In this document: piece by piece, positions 56,331 to 64,000 of the stretch
Layout of the letters: each line of letters starts with the position of its first letter
How positions within the stretch are numbered: the first letter of the stretch is position 1
Assembly: GCF_000721105.1 (NCBI RefSeq)
Contig: NZ_JOEV01000007.1
Location: 62,001-126,000, forward strand
Direction: 5' to 3'
Source: Streptomyces cellulosae
Lineage (GTDB): Bacteria; Actinomycetota; Actinomycetes; Streptomycetales; Streptomycetaceae
Length of the DNA stretch: 64,000 bases
Made by a program: the position numbers and the translations under genes
Notes under the pieces: generated by a model
Told to the model about the DNA's origin: nothing
Database searches by the model: none
The model's input: the letters and a program-made list of their open reading frames with translations, nothing else

Positions 56331-58226
56331 TCAGAGCTCGTATGTGGCCGGTGGGGCGTATGTCTCGCCCATGGCGGGCTCGCCCAGGCGGTCGGCGATG
56401 CGCTGCGCCTGGGCGGCGATGGTGATGCAGTCGAACAGCTCGCCCACCCGCAGCGCCTCGGGCCATCGCTTGTCCAGCCTGTCGTGCAGGTCGATGACCT
56501 TCATCGAACTCCCGCCGACGGCGAAGAAGTTGTCGTCCGGGCCCGAGCCGGAGTGCCCGAGGACCTCCGCCCAGATCCGTGCGACGGCGAGCCGGTGCCC
56601 GCTCCAGTCCCCGCCCGCGGTGCCCCCCGAGGCCTGCTGGTGAGTCGGGATCAGCCTGCGGAGCGCGGCCCGGTCCGCCTTGGTGCTGCGGTCGAGCGGC
56701 ATGTGGTCGACCGGTATGAACAGGGCCGGTGTGGCCTGCTCCACCAGTCGGCCCCGACAGTGTTCGCGCAGCTTCGAGGCGTCCGGCGGCCCGCTGCCGG
56801 GTGTCGGCAGTACGAAGGCGATCACCTGCGGCTCGTCCTGCCCGGCACGTTCGCAGAGCACCACGGCCTGCTCCACGCCCGGATGGCGTTCCAGCACGCT
56901 TGCTGTCTCACCGAGTTCGATCCTCGTACCGCGGATCTTGGCCTGGTCGTCCGTTCTGCCGTGGTAGTGCAGCGCGCCCCGCTCGTCGACGCTGGCGATG
57001 TCCCCGGTGCGGTAGAGGCGCCCGCCCGGTCGCCCGTGCGGGTCCGCGATGAATCGCTCGGCCGTCCGGGCCGGCTGGTTCGCGTAGCCGATGGCCACCA
57101 GCAGGCCGCCGACGTAGAGCTCGCCCCGCTCACCGGCCGGGACTTCACGCAACCGCTCGTCCAGTACCAGGGTCCGCACTCCCGGCCAGGGCCGCCCGAT
57201 GGGGACACGGTCGTGGGCCGGGTCCGGTTCGGTCTCCACCGTGCAGGCGATGGTCGTCTCGGTGGGCCCGTACTCGTTGACGATCGGTGTCCGTGGCAGT
57301 CGCTCGTGGTGTGCGCCCACCAGTTGGGGGGTGCACACCTCACCGCCCACGACCACCAGACGCAGCGTGTCCGGCAGGCCACCGGGGTCCTGGAGCACCG
57401 CCCGGTAGTAGGAGGGAATGTTGAACAGGTGTGTCACACGGTGTTCCCTGGCCAGCCGGACGAACTCCGCCACTCGCACGAGCTGTCGGGGATCGGGCAG
57501 CACCAGCGTGTGGCCGCCGGTGAGCGACCAGAACATTCCGCCGAGAATGCCGTCGAAGGACAGCCGCAACGCGATCAGGAAGACAGAGTGCTCGGTGCCG
57601 TACACCGGCCCCCGGCAGCTGATGGACGCCGCGAGCTGGCCCCGGCTGACCAGCACGCCTTTCGGCACACCGGTGGACCCCGAGGTGTAGGCCACGTAGG
57701 CGGGGCTCTGCTCCGGGACCGGTGGGTACGGGTCGGTGGGCAGCTCCTGGCCCGCCTCGACGAGTCGCGTCAGCGGGAGGTCCGCCGCGTCCACGACCGT
57801 CGGCGGCGCGGGCATCGCCGCGAGCGCGGAAACCGGTACGGCGTCGCCGCCCTCGCTCAGCACCACCGCGCAGTCGACATCCCGGCACAGCGCCTCGAAC
57901 CTCCCTACGGGCAGGTCCGGTTCCAGGACCGCCCAGGTGGCACCGGTGCGCAGTGCGGCGAGCATGGCCACCACGGACAGGGCGCTCTGCTGCGTCCGGA
58001 CACAGACGACCCGTCCCGGCCGCAGACCGTGCTGCCACAGCAGCCGCGCGAGACCGGCCGTGGCGTGGTCGAGCTCGCGGTAGGTCAGCGAGACCCCGCC
58101 GATGACGAGCGCGGTCGCCTCGGGCGTCGCGACCACCTGACTTCGGAAGGCGACCCACACAGGCCGTACCTCCGACGGGGTCTTCGCGGGAACGCATGCA
58201 CCGGTGCCACCGGGATGCCCGGTCAT
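56331..58226 (-). CDS. NRPS loading module: A-PCP
   Basis: This 631-aa A-PCP protein has YTSGSTGVPKGV (A3), [12 protein letters not shown] (A5), YRTGD (A7), TDDQAKIRGTRIELGE (A8), the A10 lysine in RSTKADRA and the carrier site FFAVGGSSMKVIDL near 577. With no C domain it most likely starts the right-hand assembly line. Pocket residues read D-G-G-N-V-G-E-I-A-K; the Asp indicates an alpha-amino acid, but I cannot assign which. The text FDGILGGMFWSLTGG is unusual for the A4 region. It overlaps the FkbH-like gene by ATGA and precedes the hybrid KS gene by 22 bases. Confidence 0.94.
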   Translation of the reverse strand: MTGHPGGTGACVPAKTPSEVRPVWVAFRSQVVATPEATALVIGGVSLTYRELDHATAGLARLLWQHGLRPGRVVCVRTQQSALSVVAMLAALRTGATWAVLEPDLPVGRFEALCRDVDCAVVLSEGGDAVPVSALAAMPAPPTVVDAADLPLTRLVEAGQELPTDPYPPVPEQSPAYVAYTSGSTGVPKGVLVSRGQLAASISCRGPVYGTEHSVFLIALRLSFDGILGGMFWSLTGGHTLVLPDPRQLVRVAEFVRLAREHRVTHLFNIPSYYRAVLQDPGGLPDTLRLVVVGGEVCTPQLVGAHHERLPRTPIVNEYGPTETTIACTVETEPDPAHDRVPIGRPWPGVRTLVLDERLREVPAGERGELYVGGLLVAIGYANQPARTAERFIADPHGRPGGRLYRTGDIASVDERGALHYHGRTDDQAKIRGTRIELGETASVLERHPGVEQAVVLCERAGQDEPQVIAFVLPTPGSGPPDASKLREHCRGRLVEQATPALFIPVDHMPLDRSTKADRAALRRLIPTHQQASGGTAGGDWSGHRLAVARIWAEVLGHSGSGPDDNFFAVGGSSMKVIDLHDRLDKRWPEALRVGELFDCITIAAQAQRIADRLGEPAMGETYAPPATYEL

Positions 58227-59299
58227 GGCAGCCTCGCTTCCTGTGCGGGTCGTGCCGCACCTACGATCACGCGCGTGTGGCCGGGGGCCTTGGGCAGCGG
58301 GCGCTCCGGGTCCACGGCGAGCACGAGGCGGTCCCCGTCGGTGGCCGTCGCCTCGTAGCCGGCGAAGCGCATGGTGACCAGCAGATTCCGGTTGACCTCG
58401 GTCAGGGTGAAGTGCGCGACCGGGCGTCGGCCGTCCGCCAGGGCCTGCCGGACCAGATGGTGCAGCAGCACGCTTCCCGCACCGCGCGAGGCGACCCGGC
58501 AGGACATCAGCATCAGCCGCAGGACCGAGTCCCGCCCGACGAGTTCGGTGACGGACAGGCCGATGATCCCGTAGTCACCGAAGCGGTCCCGGAGCGTGGC
58601 CAGCCGCACCTGGTGATCCGGGGAAACGCTCAACCGGCGCAGTTCGTCGACGCCGTAGGTCACCCCTGTGCTGTTGAGCTGATGAGTGCGGACGGTCAGC
58701 TCGCTCGCCCGGGACAGGTCTTCCTCGGTGGCCGGGCGCAGCTCCATGACGAGGCCGAGCGAGTCGAGGAACGCCTGACGCCCTTCGGCGAACTCCTCTT
58801 CGGCCTCCCGGCGTCGCCACTCGGCCTGGTAGAGCCGGCGTCGCCCGGTGGCCTCCGCGGTGATGCGCTCGGGGCGGAAGTCCCGGAACTGCGGCAGCTG
58901 TCCGACCTCCGCCGCCGGGTAGCAGCGGACCATGGGGAGTTCGCTTTCGACCTCCGCCCGCTCCACCGGATCGTTGTCGACGAACGCGATGGTGTCCAGA
59001 CCGATGTTGAGGGCCTTCGCGATCCGGCGCACCGCAGCCGACTTGGCGCCCCAGCCCACCTGCACCGCGCAGAACCAGTCGGCCAGCCGGCGCTCCGCCA
59101 GATGACGTCGGGTGACGCTGTGTTCGCCACGGCCGGCGGCGGCATGCAGGATGCCGCGACGGTCCAGCTCGGCCAGGGTCTCCAGCGCCACGGGGAAGGG
59201 GGCGGGATCATCGCCCTCCAGCACCACTCCGTTCCACAGAGTGTCGTCCAGGTCCCACACGAGGCACTTGACGGTGGGAGCGCCCGTTGCCGCCGTCAC
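58223..59299 (-). CDS. FkbH-like HAD protein (glyceryl-ACP forming)
   Basis: This 358-aa protein fuses a HAD phosphatase domain to a GNAT-like C-terminal half. The HAD nucleophile motif DxDxT is in VWDLDDTLWNG at residues 14-24 and the Mg-binding motif is FVDNDPVERAEV. FkbH-type enzymes dephosphorylate 1,3-bisphosphoglycerate and load the glyceryl group on a dedicated ACP. That ACP is encoded 1.2 kb upstream in the same operon. Both gene ends overlap their neighbours by ATGA. Confidence 0.93.
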   Translation of the reverse strand: MTAATGAPTVKCLVWDLDDTLWNGVVLEGDDPAPFPVALETLAELDRRGILHAAAGRGEHSVTRRHLAERRLADWFCAVQVGWGAKSAAVRRIAKALNIGLDTIAFVDNDPVERAEVESELPMVRCYPAAEVGQLPQFRDFRPERITAEATGRRRLYQAEWRRREAEEEFAEGRQAFLDSLGLVMELRPATEEDLSRASELTVRTHQLNSTGVTYGVDELRRLSVSPDHQVRLATLRDRFGDYGIIGLSVTELVGRDSVLRLMLMSCRVASRGAGSVLLHHLVRQALADGRRPVAHFTLTEVNRNLLVTMRFAGYEATATDGDRLVLAVDPERPLPKAPGHTRVIVGAARPAQEARLP

Positions 59300-60525
59300 G
59301 ACGCGCCTTCGGGGAGACGGGGCCCGACGGGGCGGTCCGTGCCGCGCGCGGCATCACCGAAGCGACGTAACAACCGTTCGGCTATGTGAAGTCCGGACAC
59401 TTGCTGTGCTCCTTCGATGATCTCCATGACCTTGGCGTCCCGGAAGTGACGGCCCGCCCTGCTGTCAGGCGCGCAGCCGGCCGAGCCGAGCACTTGGACC
59501 GCGTCGCGGCTTGCCGTCGCCGCCGCGGAAGCCGCCGCGTACTTGGCCATGAGCGTCTCGGGCACCCCGTGCCCAGGGCCCGAAGCCCGTGCCTCCGCGG
59601 CCCTGCGGGCGAGCTCGCGGGCCCCGGCGGCGTCCACCGCTGCTCTGGCCAGCAGCGAACGGACCAACTGGTGGTCACCCAGGGGGGTCTCGCCCTGCCG
59701 GCGGACCGCTGCGTGGGTGGCGGCATCCTCGACGCATGCCTCCGCCATGCCCACGCATCCCCAGGCGACCGTGAAGCGGCCGTGGTCGAGCGCGGTCCCG
59801 ATGACGTGGGAGAGACCCAGACCAGGAGGGGCGATCAGCTGACGCCGGGGCACCCTGACGCCGTCGAAGGACAGATGGGCGATCCGGGCGGCCCGCATGC
59901 CGAGCTGGCCGTTCACCGGCTCCCGCTCGACACCGGCACGGTCCGCGTCCACGAGCACGGCGGCCGGCCTTCCCTCGTACTTGCCGAGCACCAGGAACAC
60001 GTCGGCGACCGCCCCGAAGGTGATCCACCTCTTCTGGCCGCTCACGACCAGTTCCTGACGGTCCGACCGGCCCGACGCCTCGATACGGGTCTCCACCGAG
60101 CCCAGCGCGCTGCCGGCGGCCCGCTCGGTCACCGCGAAGCCGGCGGTCAGCTCGCCGCCGGCCAGCCGGGGCAGCCAGTCGTCCCGCTGCTCCGCCGTTC
60201 CCCACCGCAGCACCGCCGCCGCGACCATGCCCTGTACGGTCAACAGCCCGCGCAGGGCGCTGCACTCACCGCCGATCCGCGCGGTGATCTCCCCGAGCGT
60301 GAGTGGGTCGAGGCCCGCACCCCCGTATCGCTCGGGAAGGTCAGCGGCGAGCAGTCCCGACCCGGCGAACTCCTCACGCACCGAATCGGGCAGTCCGCCG
60401 TCCTGGTCCCAACGGGAGGCGCAGGCACGTGCGTTGGCCGCCAGGTCGTCCGCCACCCGGGACAGGTCCAGGGGCGGCGACTCCGCCGTGGCGGCGTCGG
60501 GGCCGCTGTCAGACACCCTCGGCAT
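59296..60525 (-). CDS. Acyl-CoA dehydrogenase family protein (FkbI/ZmaE-like)
   Basis: This 409-aa flavoprotein has DLPERYGGAGLDPLTLGEI, the FAD-binding FAVTERAAGSALGSVETR, VSGQKRWITFG and the C-terminal EIIEGAQQVSGLHI with a Glu at the catalytic-base position. In methoxymalonyl/hydroxymalonyl-ACP clusters this enzyme oxidises the C3 aldehyde of the ACP-bound unit to the acid. The ATG at 60525 was preferred over 60549 because GGAG lies 8 bases before it; it overlaps the end of the ACP gene. It is co-operonic with ACP, FkbH-like and dehydrogenase genes. Confidence 0.9.
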   Translation of the reverse strand: MPRVSDSGPDAATAESPPLDLSRVADDLAANARACASRWDQDGGLPDSVREEFAGSGLLAADLPERYGGAGLDPLTLGEITARIGGECSALRGLLTVQGMVAAAVLRWGTAEQRDDWLPRLAGGELTAGFAVTERAAGSALGSVETRIEASGRSDRQELVVSGQKRWITFGAVADVFLVLGKYEGRPAAVLVDADRAGVEREPVNGQLGMRAARIAHLSFDGVRVPRRQLIAPPGLGLSHVIGTALDHGRFTVAWGCVGMAEACVEDAATHAAVRRQGETPLGDHQLVRSLLARAAVDAAGARELARRAAEARASGPGHGVPETLMAKYAAASAAATASRDAVQVLGSAGCAPDSRAGRHFRDAKVMEIIEGAQQVSGLHIAERLLRRFGDAARGTDRPVGPRLPEGAS

Positions 60526-60781
60526 GCGCCACTCCCCGGTCGGGCGCATCGGTCTTGCGCCGGACGAACTCCGTGATGCGGTTGGCGGTCCTGAAGCTGT
60601 CCAGATCCAGGTCCTCGACCTCGACGGTGAGGGCGAAGCGGCTCTCGACGAAGGTCACCAGCTCCAGCGCGAACAGTGAGTCGGCCAGGCCCTGTGCGAA
60701 GTAGTCGTCGTCCGGCTCGACCTGCCGGCGAAGCGCCGCGCTCAGAAAGTCGGTGATCTGCTCGGTGATGTTGTCGTTCAT
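60509..60781 (-). CDS. Acyl carrier protein (FkbJ-like, hydroxymalonyl carrier)
   Basis: This 90-aa carrier has the phosphopantetheine site in YFAQGLADSLFALELV (Ser near residue 35). The LADS form differs from NRPS PCPs and is typical of FkbJ-type ACPs. AGGAGG lies 8 bases before the ATG, which overlaps the KAS III stop (ATGA). It would carry the glyceryl and then the hydroxymalonyl unit made by its neighbours. The C-terminus extends about 15 residues beyond the fold and overlaps the next gene. Confidence 0.92.
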   Translation of the reverse strand: MNDNITEQITDFLSAALRRQVEPDDDYFAQGLADSLFALELVTFVESRFALTVEVEDLDLDSFRTANRITEFVRRKTDAPDRGVAHAEGV

Positions 60782-61791
60782 GCCACGTCCTCCTGTGGAC
60801 CTGTCTCGACCAGCAGCAGACTCCAGGCGGCCACCGGGCTGACGTTGATCAGGACCGCGAGGTCGCCAGGGGCCAGTTCCTCGCGGTCGAGTGCGGTGCG
60901 GAGATTGAGGAAGACATCGTTGGGACCGAGGTGTCCGTACTTCCGCAGGTTGTGCCGGCACGCCGGCAGCATTTCGATGTCCAGGGAGTCCTCGATGAAG
61001 GTGAAACTCCCGGCCGACAGGTTCTGGCTGACGAAACCGCCGACGTCCCCGCGGCCGATTCCGTTGCGCCGCAGCAAGTCGCCCAGCATCGAGGAGAGGC
61101 GGTTGCGTGTCTCCATGGCCAGGCGGAAGGAGTAGGTGCTGGGCTCCGTGCACTGTTCGCGCCACTGAGCGGTGGGGCGGTCCCGGTAGTCGACGTGGAA
61201 GAGGTCCCAGTAACGCCCGTCGGTCAGCTGCGCGATGTCACGGATCCGGATCCGCCCGCTGCGGGAGAGCAGCAACGCCTGCCCGCCGTCGCCGTTCACC
61301 GTGACGGGGTGGCGGTAGCGCAGGGCGGCGGCCGGCTTGCTGCCATGCACGACCAGGACATCGTCCAGGGCAGGGTCCGCGGCCAGCATTCCGCGGGCCG
61401 TCAGCAAAGCCGGGGAGATCGAGACACAGCCGAGCCCGCCCACCGAGAAGGTGAGGGCGTTGTCGGCGCCGAGCCGCTGCTGGAGCTGCGTCACCTCGGA
61501 GCTGAGGAACGTCTCCTGGACCCGCGACTCCACCATCACCAGGGCGCCCAGGTCCCGGGCGTCAAGCCCCGCCTGTTCGAGGGCCCGGCGCGCGGCGCGC
61601 TCCGCGAGAGTGACAGAACTCAGCCGGTCGTCCGCCCGGATCGTGTCGATGCCCAGGGCGTCGCGGGTGGCGCGCTCGGTCTCGTCGAGCGTCCGTACAT
61701 CGGTGATCGGCAGAGTGTGCTCGGGCAGATACCAGGCGGCGCTGCGGATGGCGACGGGTGCTGCGCCATGCTGGAGGGCCTGCTGGGGCAC
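60778..61791 (-). CDS. KAS III-like protein with altered catalytic triad
   Basis: This 337-aa thiolase-fold protein has the Cys region FSVGGLGCVSIS (near residue 121). The FabH His motif VPHQAN reads VSQNLS (near 255). The Asn motif YGNTSAAS reads YGHLGPND, so the triad appears to be Cys-Gln-His. KAS III-like proteins with changed triads often act as acyltransferases (CerJ/DpsC types), and others make tetronates from glyceryl-ACP. Here it could move the hydroxymalonyl unit from its ACP to the hybrid PKS, compensating for the dead AT (inference). GTG 61791 follows GAGGGA by 6 bases. It is the first gene of the operon. Confidence 0.85.
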   Translation of the reverse strand: MPQQALQHGAAPVAIRSAAWYLPEHTLPITDVRTLDETERATRDALGIDTIRADDRLSSVTLAERAARRALEQAGLDARDLGALVMVESRVQETFLSSEVTQLQQRLGADNALTFSVGGLGCVSISPALLTARGMLAADPALDDVLVVHGSKPAAALRYRHPVTVNGDGGQALLLSRSGRIRIRDIAQLTDGRYWDLFHVDYRDRPTAQWREQCTEPSTYSFRLAMETRNRLSSMLGDLLRRNGIGRGDVGGFVSQNLSAGSFTFIEDSLDIEMLPACRHNLRKYGHLGPNDVFLNLRTALDREELAPGDLAVLINVSPVAAWSLLLVETGPQEDVA

Positions 61792-63083
61792 GGTCGTTCC
61801 CTCTCGTCCGAGGCAGGATGTCCGGCCGAACGCCGCGGCCAGGACGTCGGGGCCCGCCTGCTGGTGCGGCGCGGCAACCGGCATGTGCGGCACGGCTCCC
61901 GACAGGGGCCACCGCGGTCTCCGGGCCGGCCGACGCACTCGTGCCCGCCGCGACCTGCTGCCGCAGCGCCGGAGCACCGAGGGGCGGCCCGTACTGGTTC
62001 GGGCCGGCACACAGACCGCGGAGTACTCGGCGCACTCGAACGGGCCCCTGCGCACGGAGGACGCCGCTCCCGCCGTGCTCACAGGGCAGCCCGGAGGGCC
62101 GCTCCGGCCTCCTCCGCGCCGAGCGTGCCTCCGTGATCGGGGTTGCCCCATCGGCGCTCGATCACCCCGTCGCGGGCCCGTCGTACCGGCCTGTTTCTGT
62201 TCGGACATGCTCTTGCCTCCGTGCTGGTGCGACCTGCGGATCGGGAAGACCGGACGCCTGCTGGTGGGGCCACATGCTCAAGAACGAGAACGAGAACGAG
62301 GACGAGAACGAGAGTCGAATGCCCTCGGTCCTCAGCCTGCCCTCGGGGCCGTATGGCCGCCATGTCTTTAAGCTGGCGGCAAATACGCTAGGTGGCCGGG
62401 CATATTCGCGGGCACGGAGAAGCCGCGGGTGCCGTGTGCGGGAGAGCTCCCCCACTGCCGTGCATCGCCTGCCACTCGCCACTCACAGCGGCCAGTTGAC
62501 GGAGCCGACGAAGAGCAGCTCCTTGGCAATGGGGGCGCGGTCCGCCCCGACGGTGCCGATCTCGACGTCATGGGTGCGAGGCCAGTAGCCACCCACCGCG
62601 GGGGCAGCGGGGAGCCGGTCTCGGGCAGTGTCCGGGCGAGCGTCTCGCGGATGAGCGGCTCGATCGCCCGACCGCGGGCCGACGGTCGCCCCGCCCTCGA
62701 AGCCGAGCAGGACTGGACCGTCGTGAGATCCAGACCGCGCTCGACCGCGGGAACCTGGTGATCCCCCTACTGATGACGACCCAAGATCCAACGCTTCGGC
62801 GGCCTGCTGAAAGCCTGTGCAGGCATGGCCGCCGAGAACCGTCCCGCTCACCCGACAACACAGGAACCGCCCGCGAAGGCGCACCCCGGGCCGGCGTCGA
62901 GACGGCACGGGGACGACGAAGGGGCCGAGCCCATCAGAGCGCTCGGCCCCCGAACCCGCACGCCAAGCGAACGCTTGACATGCGGTAATCAAGTGATCAA
63001 AGGTCAACGGCCACGCAGACGATCAACGCGCACCCAGGACTCACTCACCGCCAGCCCCCGGAATTGCGCAGCAGAGTCCACAG
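61792..63083. other. Long intergenic region with microsatellite and no supported gene
   Basis: These 1.3 kb hold the promoter of the right-hand operon and no gene I can support. There are five hexamer copies (AGAACG, one AGGACG) at 62281-62310. One plus-strand stretch around 62719-62780 reads RREIQTALDRGNLVIPLL, loosely like the end of a TIR domain. A minus-strand stretch around 62485-62530 reads ELLFVGSVNWPL. Both are short and unsupported, perhaps gene relics. The region probably marks the right edge of the biosynthetic locus. Confidence 0.6.
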
Positions 63084-63563
63084 TCACGACTGGCCAAAGT
63101 GGCTGAGACGCACCGTCTCGCCGCCGAATGGTAGGTGCGTGACTCGGCTGGTGAGGATCCAGGTGTTCTCGACCTTCCGGAACGTGTCCTCGTAGTGGCC
63201 CACATTCGCGGGAAGCCTCGCGGGCACCATGCCATCGGTACAGCCGTCGACGCGGTAAGTGGCGAAGTAAGAGGTGGCGGTGGCCGCCGACGCAGAATTC
63301 ACCGTGACCAGGATGTTTGTGGACATACGGCGTGACAGCCGGTTCTCGGGTCGCGAACCGAAGTAGCTGCGGAGTGCCTCACGCCCCTCCACTCTGCGGT
63401 CGCCGCGAGGCCACTCCCACACCCCGTCAGGCATGAAGAGGTCCGCGACACTACTCGGATCGCCCAGGTCAAGGCGGCGCACGAACTCGACGATCACACG
63501 CTCGCAGGCTCGCTCGGCGAAGAGGCGTTCCAGCGGGTCAAGGGCCTCAGCCGACGTAGTCAA
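63084..63563 (-). CDS. NTF2/SnoaL-like protein
   Basis: This 159-aa single-domain protein of the nuclear-transport-factor-2 superfamily has ACERVIVEFVRRLDLGDPSS, DLFMPDGVWEWPRG, GREALRSYFGSRP, then THLPFGGETVRLSHFG at the end. The fold serves cyclases, hydroxylases and dehydratases such as SnoaL or limonene epoxide hydrolase, so the reaction is not predictable. It appears to start at TTG 63563, with GGAGGG 11 bases upstream. It is 1.3 kb from the biosynthetic operon, and membership in it is doubtful. Confidence 0.8.
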   Translation of the reverse strand: MTTSAEALDPLERLFAERACERVIVEFVRRLDLGDPSSVADLFMPDGVWEWPRGDRRVEGREALRSYFGSRPENRLSRRMSTNILVTVNSASAATATSYFATYRVDGCTDGMVPARLPANVGHYEDTFRKVENTWILTSRVTHLPFGGETVRLSHFGQS

Positions 63564-63758
63564 TTGCTACCAGCCCTCCATGGGGTAAGGCGATGGCTTT
63601 TTGGCTGCCGATTGCCCCGGCCAGTGAACGCGACGCCATCGTCGACGTGGCACGACAGTAAGAGCCGCTCTCGACGGGTCGCTCCAGGAGTCGGCGGGCA
63701 GAGGTGGCGTAGCGGATCGCGGTGATCTGGCCGTGCCCTTGGCCGGCGTTGGATGGCG
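63564..63758. other. Gap between NTF2-like and trypco2-like genes
   Basis: These 195 bases contain the ribosome site GGAGGG (about 63575-63580) of the NTF2-like gene. I see nothing else of note. Confidence 0.4.
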
Positions 63759-64000
63759 TCAGGTGGCGCCGCCGCCCCGGCTGACCCTGAGCCGCTCGCC
63801 CCCCACCTCCGGTTTCAGGTCGACCTGTACCTGGTGGGTCGTCTGGTGGTCCACCGTGCCGCCGAGTTCAGCCGTCACCACTCCGATGCGCACTCCACCG
63901 CGACCGGTGCCGGAACGATGCACCTGGACCGTGAACGTCAGGCTCACGTTCTCCACGGTGAAACCCACAGCACGGTCCCGCGCTTCTTCCCGTGCCTCTT
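63759..64000 (-). CDS. Trypco2-like (trypsin-co-occurring domain) protein, partial
   Basis: The frame is open through the right window edge (AREEARDRAVGFTVENVSLT at the edge), so the N-terminus is missing. The visible 80 residues (FTVQVHRSGTGRGGVRIGVV, then THQVQVDLKPEVGG) match the beta-strand pattern of small actinobacterial trypco2 proteins, usually found beside trypsin-like serine protease or NTPase genes. The GTG at 63968 is probably internal. Unrelated to the biosynthetic locus as far as can be seen. Confidence 0.65.
   Translation of the reverse strand, partial: EAREEARDRAVGFTVENVSLTFTVQVHRSGTGRGGVRIGVVTAELGGTVDHQTTHQVQVDLKPEVGGERLRVSRGGGAT

Noticed and set aside
58223..61791. Tetronate biosynthesis from FkbH-like, ACP and KAS III-like genes
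   Set aside because: It cannot be excluded, but the added acyl-CoA dehydrogenase and 3-hydroxyacyl-CoA dehydrogenase fit hydroxymalonyl-ACP better, and the oxidoreductase/acyltransferase pair typical of tetronate closure is absent.
62079..62363. Minus-strand frame with an LVLVLVLVLVL run, like a membrane peptide
   Set aside because: The run is the translation of the AGAACG microsatellite; there is no ribosome site and no similarity on either side.
62700..62800. A TIR-domain gene fragment on the plus strand
   Set aside because: Only about 20 residues look similar, with no start, no upstream domain and stops nearby; it is too short to annotate.

Overview
This window is high-GC actinobacterial DNA, most likely Streptomyces or a close relative. 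The signs are strong G/C bias at third codon positions, many GTG starts, GTGA/ATGA stop-start overlaps, a SARP regulator and very large NRPS genes. Nearly all of it is one large specialised-metabolite locus, or two abutting ones. Ordinary-looking genes appear only at the left end (MocR regulator) and right end (NTF2-like and trypco2-like genes).

Left block (about 1-40.6 kb). A MocR-type regulator diverges from trpD. A long minus-strand operon runs from about 22.1 kb down to 2.3 kb: ACP, ketosynthase, chain-length-factor-like KS, ketoreductase and DsbA/HCCA-isomerase-like protein (a type II PKS-like acyl-chain system), then a 3767-aa trimodular NRPS (C-A-PCP-E / C-A-PCP / C-A(degenerate)-PCP-TE), an ABC-2 permease, a P450, a SyrP-like Fe(II)/2-oxoglutarate oxygenase and trpC. 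LysR and SARP regulators sit at its head. A plus-strand operon carries a tryptophan halogenase, a cation/H+ antiporter, a flavin reductase and a MacB/FtsX-type transporter. Minus-strand genes between 31.5 and 37.8 kb encode an ArsR-like regulator, a DrrA-type ATPase, MbtH, a stand-alone A domain with an aspartate-like code, a PPTase, kynurenine formamidase and tryptophan dioxygenase. Together these genes could make tryptophan, chlorinate it, open the indole to (chloro)kynurenine, beta-hydroxylate Asp, and build an N-acylated tripeptide whose third residue is loaded in trans. A 62-aa RiPP-like precursor followed by a fused E1-like/YcaO cyclodehydratase is inserted beside this set.

Right block (40.9-61.8 kb). 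One tightly overlapping minus-strand operon holds a KAS III-like protein, ACP, acyl-CoA dehydrogenase, FkbH-like protein, A-PCP, a hybrid KS-AT(degenerate)-ACP-C-C protein, 3-hydroxyacyl-CoA dehydrogenase, C-A-PCP-TE and C-A-PCP-C. The FkbH/ACAD/ACP/HAD quartet without an O-methyltransferase points to a hydroxymalonyl-ACP extender. The hybrid protein's AT region has lost its catalytic serine, which fits direct use of an ACP-bound extender.

Direct repeats of a CTGAC core at 11-bp spacing, the layout bound by SARPs, occur at three places: before the PKS/NRPS operon, before mbtH, and between the SARP gene and the halogenase. I do not recognise the complete pathway as a known one. Functional claims are inferred from motifs read by eye; no database search was possible.
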